Positions 17,258 to 25,446 of a stretch of DNA of 64,000 nt are shown one piece after another. Made by a program: the position numbers and the translations under genes. The notes under the pieces were generated by a model that was given only the letters and a program-made list of their open reading frames with translations, was not told where the DNA came from and did no database searches. Origin of the DNA: Methylomonas sp. 11b. Its GTDB lineage: Bacteria; Pseudomonadota; Gammaproteobacteria; Methylococcales; Methylomonadaceae. The DNA lies in assembly GCF_000515215.1 (NCBI RefSeq), contig NZ_KI911557.1, forward strand, positions 3,963,741 through 4,027,740, written 5' to 3'. Positions within the stretch are counted from its first letter, which is position 1. Each line of letters begins with the position of its first letter.

Positions 17258-18957
17258 AAGCGATTACCGTTGAGTCCGAGCAAGCAAATACTGGTTTTCA
17301 TAGGCGCAATGGCGTTCTGTTGCGCGCCATGTTGATAGCCTTGGCCATGTTGCCGGCGGCTTGCAACAAGGAAGAACAGCAATCGAGTAAAGTGCCGCCG
17401 CCAATCCAAGCGCCAGTGGTGCAGAGCGAACCGGCACCACCGCCGGCACCAGCAGTCGTCGCGCCGCCGGCCAAACCGCTGAGCGATTTGGAATCGCTGG
17501 TCGCGCCGATTGCTTTGTATCCGGATCCGTTGCTGGCGGAGCTATTGGTAGCCTCAACCTATCCGTTCGAGGTGGTGCAGGCGGCCAGGTGGCTGGAGAC
17601 CAAACCCGATCTGGCGTCTCTCAATAGCAAGGATTGGGATGCCAGTATCATGCGACTGGCCAGCGTGCCGCTGGTGATCAAGATGATGAACGATCATCTG
17701 GATTGGACCACGCAGCTGGGCGATGCCTTCTTGGCCAAACCCGGCGAGGTAATGGCCTCGATACAAGCTTTACGTAAGCGTGCCAAGGACGCCGGATTTT
17801 TGAAAGACACCCCAGAACAGAAAGTCAGCACCGAGAAAGTTGCCAAAAACAACGTGTCGGCGGAAAAGATCAGCATCAAGCCCGCCAAAGCCGATACGGT
17901 CTACGTGCCGCAATATAAACCGGAAGTGGTTTACCAAGCGCCGCTGGCTCAGCCACCCGCAACAGTCGTTAATGTCAATGCCGCCGCGCCGAGCTATTAC
18001 CCCAGTTACTATCCATCGACAACAGCGACCACCACCAGCTCCAGCAATGACAGCTGGATGAACTTCGCCACCGGCGCCGTGGTGGGCGGGTTGTTGACCT
18101 GGGGCATCATGGAATGGGCCGATGACAATGATGATTACGTCGGTCATTACTACGGCAATACTGTTTGCCACAGTGGCAATTGTTGGCACGGCGGTGGCGG
18201 ATATTACGGAGGCGGAGGTTATTACGGTGATCGCGGTAACGTCAATTACAACAAAAATATCAATTTCTCCGGCAACGAAATCAATATCGACCGGGGTGCT
18301 AATTTTAGCCAGAATAATTTGCGGCCTTCTCAACTGCCGGCCGGTTGGCAATCCGACCCACGACATAGACGAGGGCAGCCCTATTCCAAGGCAGCGCAGC
18401 AACGCTTGGGGCAAATCCAGCAGCCGGCTTTAGCCGGGCAAAGGCTTGGTACGGCGCAAACCTTGCCGGCTTCGGCCCGAGGCTTTGGCGAGACCGGGCA
18501 GCGAACCTCGGTAGGAACCTTGCCAGCCGAGCGGCGGCCTTCCAGCACGGATATTCAAAGGCAGCTGGCGCAAAAACCGGTCGCTAAACCCCAGTCCCAA
18601 CCTCAGCCCAAGGCCGTGCAAAACCGGCCGGCAGCGACGAGAGGGCAAACAGCTGGCGAAAGTGCCTTGCAAGGGCTAAAAACCTCGGGCCAAGCATCGC
18701 AACTGCAAAGTCAACGCGGAGCCAACAGTCGTGGCTTAGCCGCTGGCGGCGGATTTACCAAACCGGCGCAAAGCCAATTGCCGCGTGCCCAGCAATCTAC
18801 GCAAGCGGCCAGGCCGAACGCGTTTGACATGTCTCGTAACACCAGCGCCACTCAGAGCTTTAGCCAGCGTGGTGCTTCCAGCATGCAACGCTCGGTGAGT
18901 GCCGGAACTCAGCGAACCGCGGCTGGATTTCAAGGTGGAGGCGGCAGACGTCGATGA
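17254..18957 (+). CDS. DUF3300 lipoprotein with low-complexity tail
   Basis: 567 residues. Lipoprotein signal with lipobox about LPAAC (residue 35), a Pro/Ala linker, then the DUF3300 core at about 75-225: LVAPIALYPDPLLAELLVAS, YPFEVVQAARWLE, WDASIMRLASVPLVIKMM, DWTTQLGDAFL. A hydrophobic Gly/Ala segment (NFATGAVVGGLLTWGIMEWA) follows, then Gly/Tyr- and His-rich repeats and a long Gln/Pro/Ser tail. The family occurs in Gram-negative envelopes with unknown function. DUF2950 follows directly, a common pairing. Confidence 0.88.
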   Translation: MKAITVESEQANTGFHRRNGVLLRAMLIALAMLPAACNKEEQQSSKVPPPIQAPVVQSEPAPPPAPAVVAPPAKPLSDLESLVAPIALYPDPLLAELLVASTYPFEVVQAARWLETKPDLASLNSKDWDASIMRLASVPLVIKMMNDHLDWTTQLGDAFLAKPGEVMASIQALRKRAKDAGFLKDTPEQKVSTEKVAKNNVSAEKISIKPAKADTVYVPQYKPEVVYQAPLAQPPATVVNVNAAAPSYYPSYYPSTTATTTSSSNDSWMNFATGAVVGGLLTWGIMEWADDNDDYVGHYYGNTVCHSGNCWHGGGGYYGGGGYYGDRGNVNYNKNINFSGNEINIDRGANFSQNNLRPSQLPAGWQSDPRHRRGQPYSKAAQQRLGQIQQPALAGQRLGTAQTLPASARGFGETGQRTSVGTLPAERRPSSTDIQRQLAQKPVAKPQSQPQPKAVQNRPAATRGQTAGESALQGLKTSGQASQLQSQRGANSRGLAAGGGFTKPAQSQLPRAQQSTQAARPNAFDMSRNTSATQSFSQRGASSMQRSVSAGTQRTAAGFQGGGGRRR

Positions 18958-19073
18958 TGAGTCCGTTCACAGGCATTTTTAATGGGCTGGGTAGTTTGGG
19001 GTGTCATTCGTTATGTGTTCCCAAGCCAATATCCGCCGATTTTACTCAAGCGTTCCAGACCGAGGTTTTTTCC

Positions 19074-20042
19074 ATGAATCGCATAACCACACACTTTTTG
19101 CTGGCGGCCCTTATTTCAGCCCCCTTACTGGCTCAGGCGGAAACACTGGCAGCTCCAGTAGCGGCGCCTGCCACGGTTAATACTGTCGCGGCGAAAAGTT
19201 TTTCCACGCCAGATGAGGCTGTCAAGGCACTGCTGGAAGCGCTCGGCAGCAAGGATAAGGGGCAGTTGATTGCGTTGTTCGGCAACCTGGAGGATGAGTT
19301 GTTATCGTCCGGCGATGAGGTGCAGGATAACAACAATCGCGCGGAATTTGCCGGCTTAGCTCAGGAAAAAACGCGCATGGAAGCGTCGGGCGAAGACAAA
19401 GCCATTCTGCATGTCGGCAACAACGATTGGCCGTTTCCGATTCCACTGGTAAAAACGGACGGACATTGGCAATTCGATGCCGCGCAAGGCCGCCAGGAAA
19501 TCTTGAATCGGCGTATCGGCCGCAACGAGCTCAGCACAGTCGACGCGATGCGCGGCTATGTCGAAGCTCAATTCGAGTATGCCAATCTGGATAGGGATGG
19601 CGACAGTGTGTCGGAATACGCGCAAAAGTTTAGCAGCGATCCGGGTAAATTCGATGGCCTGTTCTGGGACGCCGGGGAAGGCCAGCCGCAAAGTCCGCTC
19701 GGGCCGCTGTTTGCGCAAGCCAAAGCCGAAGGTTACCAGGCCCCGGAAGCAACCGAACAACCTGCCCCGTTTCACGGCTATTACTACCGCATACTGACCA
19801 GGCAAGGTGCGGCCGCACCTGGCGGCAAGTACGACTACCTCATCAACGGCAACATGATCGCCGGTTTTGGCTTGGTCGCCTTTCCGGCTCAATACGGCTC
19901 ATCCGGCATCATGACTTTCGTCGTCAATCATCAGGGTAAGGTTTATCAAAAGGATTTGGGGCCAAAAACCGCCGAGCTTGCCGAGCGCATAACGGAATAC
20001 AACCCCGATTCGACCTGGCAGCCATTTCAGGCGCAGGAATAA
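19074..20042 (+). CDS. DUF2950 periplasmic protein
   Basis: 322 residues from the ATG at 19074, chosen because it gives a clean signal peptide (MNRITTHFLLAALISAPLLAQA). An earlier in-frame ATG at 18954 overlaps the DUF3300 stop and would add 40 residues without secretion character. Family blocks: FSTPDEAVKALLEALGSKD, DDxxWPFPIPLVK-like NNDWPFPIPLVK, RRIGRNELSTVDAMRGYVEAQ, YYYRILTRQGAAAPGG, GFGLVAFPAQYGSSGIMTF. It is exported with DUF3300; the function is unknown. Confidence 0.88.
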   Translation: MNRITTHFLLAALISAPLLAQAETLAAPVAAPATVNTVAAKSFSTPDEAVKALLEALGSKDKGQLIALFGNLEDELLSSGDEVQDNNNRAEFAGLAQEKTRMEASGEDKAILHVGNNDWPFPIPLVKTDGHWQFDAAQGRQEILNRRIGRNELSTVDAMRGYVEAQFEYANLDRDGDSVSEYAQKFSSDPGKFDGLFWDAGEGQPQSPLGPLFAQAKAEGYQAPEATEQPAPFHGYYYRILTRQGAAAPGGKYDYLINGNMIAGFGLVAFPAQYGSSGIMTFVVNHQGKVYQKDLGPKTAELAERITEYNPDSTWQPFQAQE

Positions 20043-20146
20043 GTCACTTTGGCTCTGGCTGTCGCTTCTTTCCTGGCAAGGTCAGGAAGCTTTCGGCATC
20101 CAGGCCCGATGGTGATTTTAAATTTTAATAGATGAGGAGATAAACC

Positions 20147-20575
20147 ATGTTAAATCCAAACTTAATTCGTCTGGGCGTCGGTGTGTGCGGTATCGCGTTG
20201 GCGGGTCTGGCGCAGGCTCAGGTTCCCTATGAGCAAGCTCAAGCCGAGTGTCAGAGTATCGCCCAACAGCAAGCCGGCGCTTCGGCCCCTGCCCAACAAC
20301 CGCAAGGCGGGCGTGCCAAGGGCGCTGCGGCCGGGGCGTTGGCGGGTGCCGCCAAAGGTAAGAGCAAGGCCAACCAATACGGCAATGTGCCTGATGAGGT
20401 AGCGGAGGAATATACCCGCAACCAGATGCAGGACGCGGCCAAGATGGGCGCTGCCGCCGGAGCCGCCAAACAACGTCAGCAACGCCGCCAAGATCAACAA
20501 CAACAAAGTACTGCAACCGATGCTTTTAACCAAGCATTCAATGCGTGTATGGCAGGCAAAGGGTTTGTTCAATGA
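20147..20575 (+). CDS. Small secreted Gly/Ala/Gln-rich protein (glycine-zipper type)
   Basis: 142 residues: signal peptide MLNPNLIRLGVGVCGIALAGLAQA, then a Gly/Ala zipper (AKGAAAGALAGAAKG, MGAAAGAAKQ) separated by a charged stretch (DEVAEEYTRNQMQD) and ending in a Gln-rich helix. Two Cys (ECQSIA near the start, FNACMAGKGF at the end) frame the mature domain. GAGGAG precedes the ATG. It has the same plan as the protein at 37052: Cys, Gly-zipper, terminal Cys in (N)xACxGxxGY/F. It is probably envelope-associated. Confidence 0.7.
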   Translation: MLNPNLIRLGVGVCGIALAGLAQAQVPYEQAQAECQSIAQQQAGASAPAQQPQGGRAKGAAAGALAGAAKGKSKANQYGNVPDEVAEEYTRNQMQDAAKMGAAAGAAKQRQQRRQDQQQQSTATDAFNQAFNACMAGKGFVQ

Positions 20576-20578
20576 GCG

Positions 20579-20637
20579 CTTTGATGTTCAAAGTTTAGCC
20601 AGCAGAAAAGGTTCGATCACGAAGCGTTTTTGCTGGC
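20579..20637 (+). other. Two small hairpins between cistrons
   Basis: CTTTGA-TGT-TCAAAG at 20579-20593 and GCCAGCA/TGCTGGC at 20598-20637 can pair. No T-run follows, so mRNA processing or partial attenuation is more likely than full termination. Confidence 0.3.
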
Positions 20638-20690
20638 CGAATTGATCAAACGTTGGCAAGCGTTTTCAACCGGAAACTGAGGATAAAAAT

Positions 20691-20987
20691 ATGTTAAGCA
20701 GAATGATGTTGTTTGTTGGATGTTGCGTTTTGTCGTCGGCCGCAAGCGCCAATAGTGATTGCGTGCGGACGGCGACAGGCAAGGTGGTGTGTGGCAATGG
20801 TCAGAATGCCGGCAGCTATAATCCAAACACGGGAACTGTCAAGAAGACTGAAACCAATGACCTGGGTGTAAAAACCACTGAAACCAGTCGGGGTGGCCAA
20901 GCCAAAACCAAAAACGGGGTGGGCGTCGTCCAGACACCGGGCGGCACAACCTGTGTTAAGACCCGTAACAATAAAGGTTGTAAATAA
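20691..20987 (+). CDS. Small secreted Cys-containing protein
   Basis: 98 residues with signal peptide MLSRMMLFVGCCVLSSAASA, then a mature 78-residue domain rich in Thr, Gly, Lys and Asn (SYNPNTGTVKKTETN, KTTETSRGGQAKTKNG). Four Cys in the mature part (DCVRTATGKVVCG and TCVKTRNNKGCK) could form two disulfides. GAGGATAAAAAT precedes the ATG. No family is recognised; it is a periplasmic or surface protein by inference. Confidence 0.6.
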   Translation: MLSRMMLFVGCCVLSSAASANSDCVRTATGKVVCGNGQNAGSYNPNTGTVKKTETNDLGVKTTETSRGGQAKTKNGVGVVQTPGGTTCVKTRNNKGCK

Positions 20988-21035
20988 ACTTTTCACCTAT
21001 CCGCAATTTACACCCAGAAAATCAGGAATAACGAA

Positions 21036-21560
21036 ATGAAATACAAACACCTGGCCATGCTGGCCGCTTTTGCAACTGCTAGTCTTCCAGCAATTAATCA
21101 TGTCGCCTATGCTGAAGGAGATACGACGCCCGCCGCCGCTTCATCCGCCGATGTAGCTGCGGAGAGCAACGAATTTAAGATGTTTCGTTTTGCTACTCGC
21201 ATGGATAAGTTGGATTTCGTCAAACAGGCGATGCACTTAAATTCGGAACAGGAAAAAAAGTTTTTGGCGCAATATGATCGTTACGACATTGAATTGGCGT
21301 CGTTGAACGACGAACGCTTGGCCATCATAAATGACTATGCGGATAACTTTGAAAAAATCACCGATAAGGAAGCCGATAAACTGGTCAAACGTTCACTCAA
21401 TTACCGCAAACAGCGCACTGCGTTGCTGGAAAAATATTATGCCAAAGTGGCAAAAGCCACTTCTAAAGTCATTGCCGCCCGTTTTTTGCAAGTCGAAGCT
21501 GTCTTGCATGGTGCCGGCGATGTGGTGATTGGCTCATCTATTCCGTTGATGGAAAAGTAG
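21036..21560 (+). CDS. Periplasmic helical protein, unknown
   Basis: 174 residues. Signal peptide up to about residue 27 (LPAINHVAYAEG), then a helical domain: KLDFVKQAMHLNSEQEKKFLAQYDRYD, EKITDKEADKLVKRSLNYRKQRTALLEKYYAKVAKA. The spacing of helices recalls Spy/CpxP-type periplasmic proteins, but no LTxxQ repeat is present, so this is only a resemblance. It sits in the same series of secreted-protein genes. Confidence 0.55.
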   Translation: MKYKHLAMLAAFATASLPAINHVAYAEGDTTPAAASSADVAAESNEFKMFRFATRMDKLDFVKQAMHLNSEQEKKFLAQYDRYDIELASLNDERLAIINDYADNFEKITDKEADKLVKRSLNYRKQRTALLEKYYAKVAKATSKVIAARFLQVEAVLHGAGDVVIGSSIPLMEK

Positions 21561-21693
21561 CGATGAACTCTCCAGGCGAGATTACGCCTTTGCATGACAC
21601 GTTTGATGAGCGAGAAAAAGTCGCCCAACTGCTGGTACGCAAAAAGTAATCCCATTTTTCGAAATCCCATATCCTTTTAATACTGGAAAACTT

Positions 21694-22467
21694 ATGCATC
21701 TGAGTAAACTAAATTGTCTTGCTATCGCGATATCAGTTGCGCTGGCCGGCTGTAGCATGGTTCGCAGTGGTACCAACGACATCAAGGCTAATGTCGTGGA
21801 ACCCGCGCCCGATGCCGGTTTCATCGAACACCCGGAGCGTCAGAGCAAACGCGCCGATTTACCGTTTCAGAAAGTCTGGATCAAACCCGGCTTCGACAAA
21901 TCGAACTATCGCGAACTGATCGTGACCTCGGTCAATACCCAATACATGGAAAAAATGGATTGGCTGCATAGCCTCAGTTCCGCCAATATCATTGGCGATG
22001 TCAAAAAGGATACCGAGGAACTGGCGGTGTATTTTCGTCAGCAAGTCATCAAAAAATTCAGGGAAGACCCTAACCATCGCTTTATTTTGATCGACTATGC
22101 CAATCAACATCGCTTCCCGGCCCTGCAGTTGGAGATTGCGTTGATCGAAGTCATGCCTTCCCAATCCATGCTGCACGCACTGAGCTGGGCGGGACCGCCG
22201 GGTACGGGGACTGCGGTTGGCATGGTTAACCAGCGCCGCGCGGCTTTCGAAGCACGCTTGCGCGACGTGCAAACCGGCGAAGTGGTGGCGACTTTTGCCG
22301 ACCGCGATATGCAGGATGCCGGCCCGATAGACTTGACGCGTCTGACTTGGTACGGGCCAGCCAAAGGCATCATGGATCGTTGGGCCGAGCAATTCGTGCA
22401 GATTGCCAATCGCAAACCGGGTGAAATGGTCACCGATCCGACACCGTTTACGCTAAGGCCGTTTTGA
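21694..22467 (+). CDS. DUF3313-like lipoprotein
   Basis: 257 residues. Lipoprotein signal MHLSKLNCLAIAISVALAGCS (lipobox LAGC). The mature part has FQKVWIKPGFDKSNYRELIV, a helix with the order of DUF3313 (long basic helix VYFRQQVIKKFREDP), LQLEIALIEVMPSQ and ARLRDVQTGEVVATFADR, ending in WAEQFVQIANR. The second DUF3313 protein is at 36191. The role is unknown; it is likely outer-membrane anchored. Confidence 0.65.
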   Translation: MHLSKLNCLAIAISVALAGCSMVRSGTNDIKANVVEPAPDAGFIEHPERQSKRADLPFQKVWIKPGFDKSNYRELIVTSVNTQYMEKMDWLHSLSSANIIGDVKKDTEELAVYFRQQVIKKFREDPNHRFILIDYANQHRFPALQLEIALIEVMPSQSMLHALSWAGPPGTGTAVGMVNQRRAAFEARLRDVQTGEVVATFADRDMQDAGPIDLTRLTWYGPAKGIMDRWAEQFVQIANRKPGEMVTDPTPFTLRPF

Positions 22468-22644
22468 TAGCGATGCCACCCTTGCGCTCATGCTAGGGGT
22501 GGCTTTGTTCTGCCCAACCGTGGCGGTCAGTATGGTATTTATTTGAGCTGTTTAAGGGATGGAAGTTGGCCGAAATCGATTAAGAATACCCACGATAATT
22601 ATAAAAATTTCTTTTATCCGATTGATTATTACCCGTAAATATTC

Positions 22645-24579
22645 ATGATTCAGATAAGTCTCCAAGTAGCGATCGCGTTTTTCCCGACTGGGTTTTTAAG
22701 ATTTCCCGCATTGGCTCTAGTCGTCCTATTGATTCAGGGTTGCGCTACGCCGGTGGGTATAGCGCCGGTCGATATTCAGACCGGTTATCGCTTGAATACC
22801 GAGAATGCTTTGTCATCTGGAAGTCCTTCCGAAGCGTCAAAAATGGTGCTCAGACGCAATGGGCTGATGGATAGGTTCGAAAACGAACCGGAAAAAGTGC
22901 TTGCCGAACTCCATGCCGAACTTAAACCCAGCGGTGATGAGGACAAGTTGTTCACCTTGGCGGAACTGTCATTGCTGCATGGTCAAAAAACGAAAGACCG
23001 TGCCTATTTCCTGGCCGCCGCGGTTTATGCCTGGTCGTTGCTGTTTCCGGGGGATGGTCAAACGATTCGGTTTGAGCCTTCCGACCCGCGCTACCGCTTA
23101 ACCTACGACCTTTACAATCAAGCGCTGGCGCAAGGTTTGGCCGATCTCGACGCAAATCAGTCGGATGAAGTCGCGGTTCAATTAAAGCCGGGACTCTATC
23201 CATTGCCTTTCGGCACATTGGAATTGGCTATGGACGAAAGCGGCTTGTCTTGGGGCGGCTATAATCTCGAACATTTTATCTCGACTGCCTTCCTGGAAAT
23301 TCGGGGATTCAGGAATCGTTATCGCAGTCCGGGGCTGGGATCCACACTTGCCGCCAGCATTTCCAAAGAGCATTCGGCGGCCAACGTAGCGGGAGCAAAC
23401 CGCCTGGGGCCTCGTACAAAAGTACCGGTGACCTTACTCGCGCGCTTCAATCAGGCTAGGTCCGCTTTGGCGACCGGGCAAATCAAAGGCCAACTTGAGT
23501 TGTATGCCAATGATCGCGCCAAAACCGTTAGCGTAGATGGTCGCGTACAGCCTCTGGAGGTCGATCCGACCGCTGCTTTCGCATATGTGCTCAGCGATAA
23601 TCCCTTGTACAGCATGGAGATTCTCAATTTTATCAAGGGAGGCGTCTTTGCCGGCGCCATTCCTAAAGATCGGGCCAAGGATGGTTTATTTACCGTCTAC
23701 CCTTATCGTCACGGCAAGATTCCTGTGGTTTTGGTGCATGGCACGGCTTCCAGTCCATTGCGCTGGGCTGAAATGATCAACGAACTCGAAGGCGATCCGC
23801 TAATCCGCGAAAAGTATCAGGTTTGGGTGTTTTACTATGATTCCGCCAATCCCATCAGTTATTCGGCGGGCGTGTTGCGGGAGGCCTTGGAAAATACCCT
23901 CAACGAATTCGATCCCGAGCGTAAAGATGCGGCTCTACAACAGATGGTGGTCATCGGCCATAGTCAAGGCGGTTTGTTGACCAAGCTGACGGCGATCGAC
24001 AGCGGCGACCGGTTTTGGAACATGATTAGCGATACACCCTTCGATAAGATCAAGGTCAGCCCGGACGTAGAGTCGATGCTGAAACGCTCGATATTCTTCA
24101 AGCCTTTGCCGTTTGTGAAACGGGTGGTGTTCATCGCCACGCCGCAACACGGCGCGATGGCCGCCGCGTCCGAATGGCTGACAGGGCTGGTCGCCAAGCT
24201 GGTCACGCTGCCTCAGACCATGATGCGTGGTTTTGCCCTGGCGGCCGCAGCCAGCGGCGACGAAAAACTGCTGGCCAAATTGCGCAGACCACCGACGGCG
24301 GCAGACAACATGAACCCCAATAATCAAGGTTTGCAGGCATTAGCATCTATTCCGGTAACCGCCATTCCCGCGCATTCGATTATTGCCGTTGATGGGGATG
24401 GCCCCAAGGACGAGGGGGATGATGGTGTAGTGGCTTATCGGAGTGCGCATATCGACGAGGCGGTTTCGGAAAAAGTGGTGCGCTGGAATCACTCCTGCCA
24501 GGGGCAGCCGGAGGTTGTCGGAGAGGTGCGCAGGATTTTATTGGAGCATTTGGCGACGCTTTCAATGCCGACAAACTGA
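22645..24579 (+). CDS. Alpha/beta-hydrolase lipoprotein, large
   Basis: 644 residues. N-terminal membrane segment with lipobox LIQGC (about residue 33). Residues 40-340 are a helical then beta domain. The hydrolase domain starts at about 375 with PVVLVHGTASSPLRWAEMIN, nucleophile elbow VVIGHSQGGLLTKL (Ser near 455), and a C-terminal part with DGDGPKDEGDDGVVAYRSAH that should hold the acid, and a later RWNHSCQ His. GHSQGG in place of AHSMGG separates it from the smaller hydrolase at 10226. Substrate unknown; extracytoplasmic. Confidence 0.78.
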   Translation: MIQISLQVAIAFFPTGFLRFPALALVVLLIQGCATPVGIAPVDIQTGYRLNTENALSSGSPSEASKMVLRRNGLMDRFENEPEKVLAELHAELKPSGDEDKLFTLAELSLLHGQKTKDRAYFLAAAVYAWSLLFPGDGQTIRFEPSDPRYRLTYDLYNQALAQGLADLDANQSDEVAVQLKPGLYPLPFGTLELAMDESGLSWGGYNLEHFISTAFLEIRGFRNRYRSPGLGSTLAASISKEHSAANVAGANRLGPRTKVPVTLLARFNQARSALATGQIKGQLELYANDRAKTVSVDGRVQPLEVDPTAAFAYVLSDNPLYSMEILNFIKGGVFAGAIPKDRAKDGLFTVYPYRHGKIPVVLVHGTASSPLRWAEMINELEGDPLIREKYQVWVFYYDSANPISYSAGVLREALENTLNEFDPERKDAALQQMVVIGHSQGGLLTKLTAIDSGDRFWNMISDTPFDKIKVSPDVESMLKRSIFFKPLPFVKRVVFIATPQHGAMAAASEWLTGLVAKLVTLPQTMMRGFALAAAASGDEKLLAKLRRPPTAADNMNPNNQGLQALASIPVTAIPAHSIIAVDGDGPKDEGDDGVVAYRSAHIDEAVSEKVVRWNHSCQGQPEVVGEVRRILLEHLATLSMPTN

Positions 24580-24655
24580 TACTCGCGCCGTTGGATAAAC
24601 GTGGCCGTCGATTCAGCAAAGAATCCATCCATTGTAATTAACTCAGGAAAAATCT

Positions 24656-25018
24656 ATGAGCGTAGGAATCATCAGTCATTTTGATGGCGTTGTAACCGTT
24701 AAAATCACGGGTATATTGACTCACGCGGAATTCACCGCCTTGCAACAAGAAGCGTTTGGCATCATAGGCCGTGAAGGCGGTATCCGAGTCTTGATTATCT
24801 GCGAAGATTTTCAGGGATGGGCAAAAGAAGGTGATTGGGAAGATGTATCCTTTCAAAACAAAAGCGACCCCTATATCAACAAAATGGCCTTAGTCGGCGA
24901 GAAGAAATGGGCAGATCTGGCCTTGATGTTTACCGGTAAAGGCTTTCGAGAGTTTCCGATTGAATATTTCGAGCCGGGCGAGATTGATAAAGCGCAGGCT
25001 TGGTTGAAAGAATATTAG
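24656..25018 (+). CDS. SpoIIAA-like (STAS-related) protein
   Basis: 120 residues, one SpoIIAA-like domain: MSVGIISHFDGVVTVKITGILT start, LIICEDFQGWAKEGDWEDV in the middle, KMALVGEKKWADLALMFTGKGF and a C-terminal helix PGEIDKAQAWLKEY. No signal peptide, so it is cytosolic, an exception in this cluster. Family members are thought to bind small lipids or act as anti-sigma antagonist-like modules. Possible partner proteins are not visible. Confidence 0.8.
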   Translation: MSVGIISHFDGVVTVKITGILTHAEFTALQQEAFGIIGREGGIRVLIICEDFQGWAKEGDWEDVSFQNKSDPYINKMALVGEKKWADLALMFTGKGFREFPIEYFEPGEIDKAQAWLKEY

Positions 25019-25182
25019 ATCATCACCTTGCCAACGCCATTCAGTCGAAATTTGTTTGCGGTCAGCGTTTTTTTCTGGCCGCTTGTTCCCAAGCGGTAAA
25101 AAAATCGTGGCCGATTTTCCCTGTTCGCAAGGCGCCGAGTAACAAAGCTATCCTCGCTGAGCGATTTTTGCAGGGCTTTCAT

Positions 25183-25208
25183 TATTTCGGAGAAACTCCG
25201 ATATTTCG
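25183..25208 (+). promoter_or_regulatory. Candidate upstream activator site, copy 2
   Basis: TATTTCGG, 8 bp, CGATATTTCG, identical in both arms and spacer length to 16554-16579, followed in both by G-run and CATG. The spacer here makes TCGGAG-AAA-CTCCGA, a perfect inverted repeat. It lies in the 428-bp gap 25019-25446, which holds no supportable gene, 99 bp before the sigma54 -24 box. Confidence 0.6.
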
Positions 25209-25306
25209 TGGGCATGTCTCGGAGGTGTCCGTGGCTTATTTTTTAATTCCACAGTAACCACTTGAATAGCAAGGATTAGCCCGACGGGTGTAATGATTAC
25301 GGAAAG

Positions 25307-25321
25307 CGGCACGAATTCTGC
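25307..25321 (+). promoter_or_regulatory. Sigma54 promoter for the sulfatase operon
   Basis: CGGCACG-AATT-CTGC matches the -24/-12 consensus at GG, CACG, TGC and spacing. The predicted transcription start is near 25333, giving a leader of about 114 nt before the sulfatase ATG at 25447. Confidence 0.65.
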
Positions 25322-25446
25322 GTTTGTAAGGGATGTGGAGTCACGGCTCGCGTTGGAGCTGGGTGCAAGATTTATTGAAAAATCCAGGCTGGATTCGACT
25401 GTAAATCGGTTGCCTAAATTTTTTTTATTCACCAGAGAGCGAAATT

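Noticed and set aside
17770..18414. 214-codon frame antisense to DUF3300
   Set aside because: Ile/Val/Thr-rich translation of a repetitive Gly/Tyr-coding strand; artefact.
22496..22525. TGGC...CTGC upstream of the large hydrolase lipoprotein, sigma54-like
   Set aside because: GG to GC spacing is one base short and no TATTTCGG motif lies upstream.
25148..25432. 94-codon minus-strand frame in the sulfatase leader
   Set aside because: Covers the sigma54 promoter and activator motif; no family or ribosome site, so regulatory DNA is the better reading.
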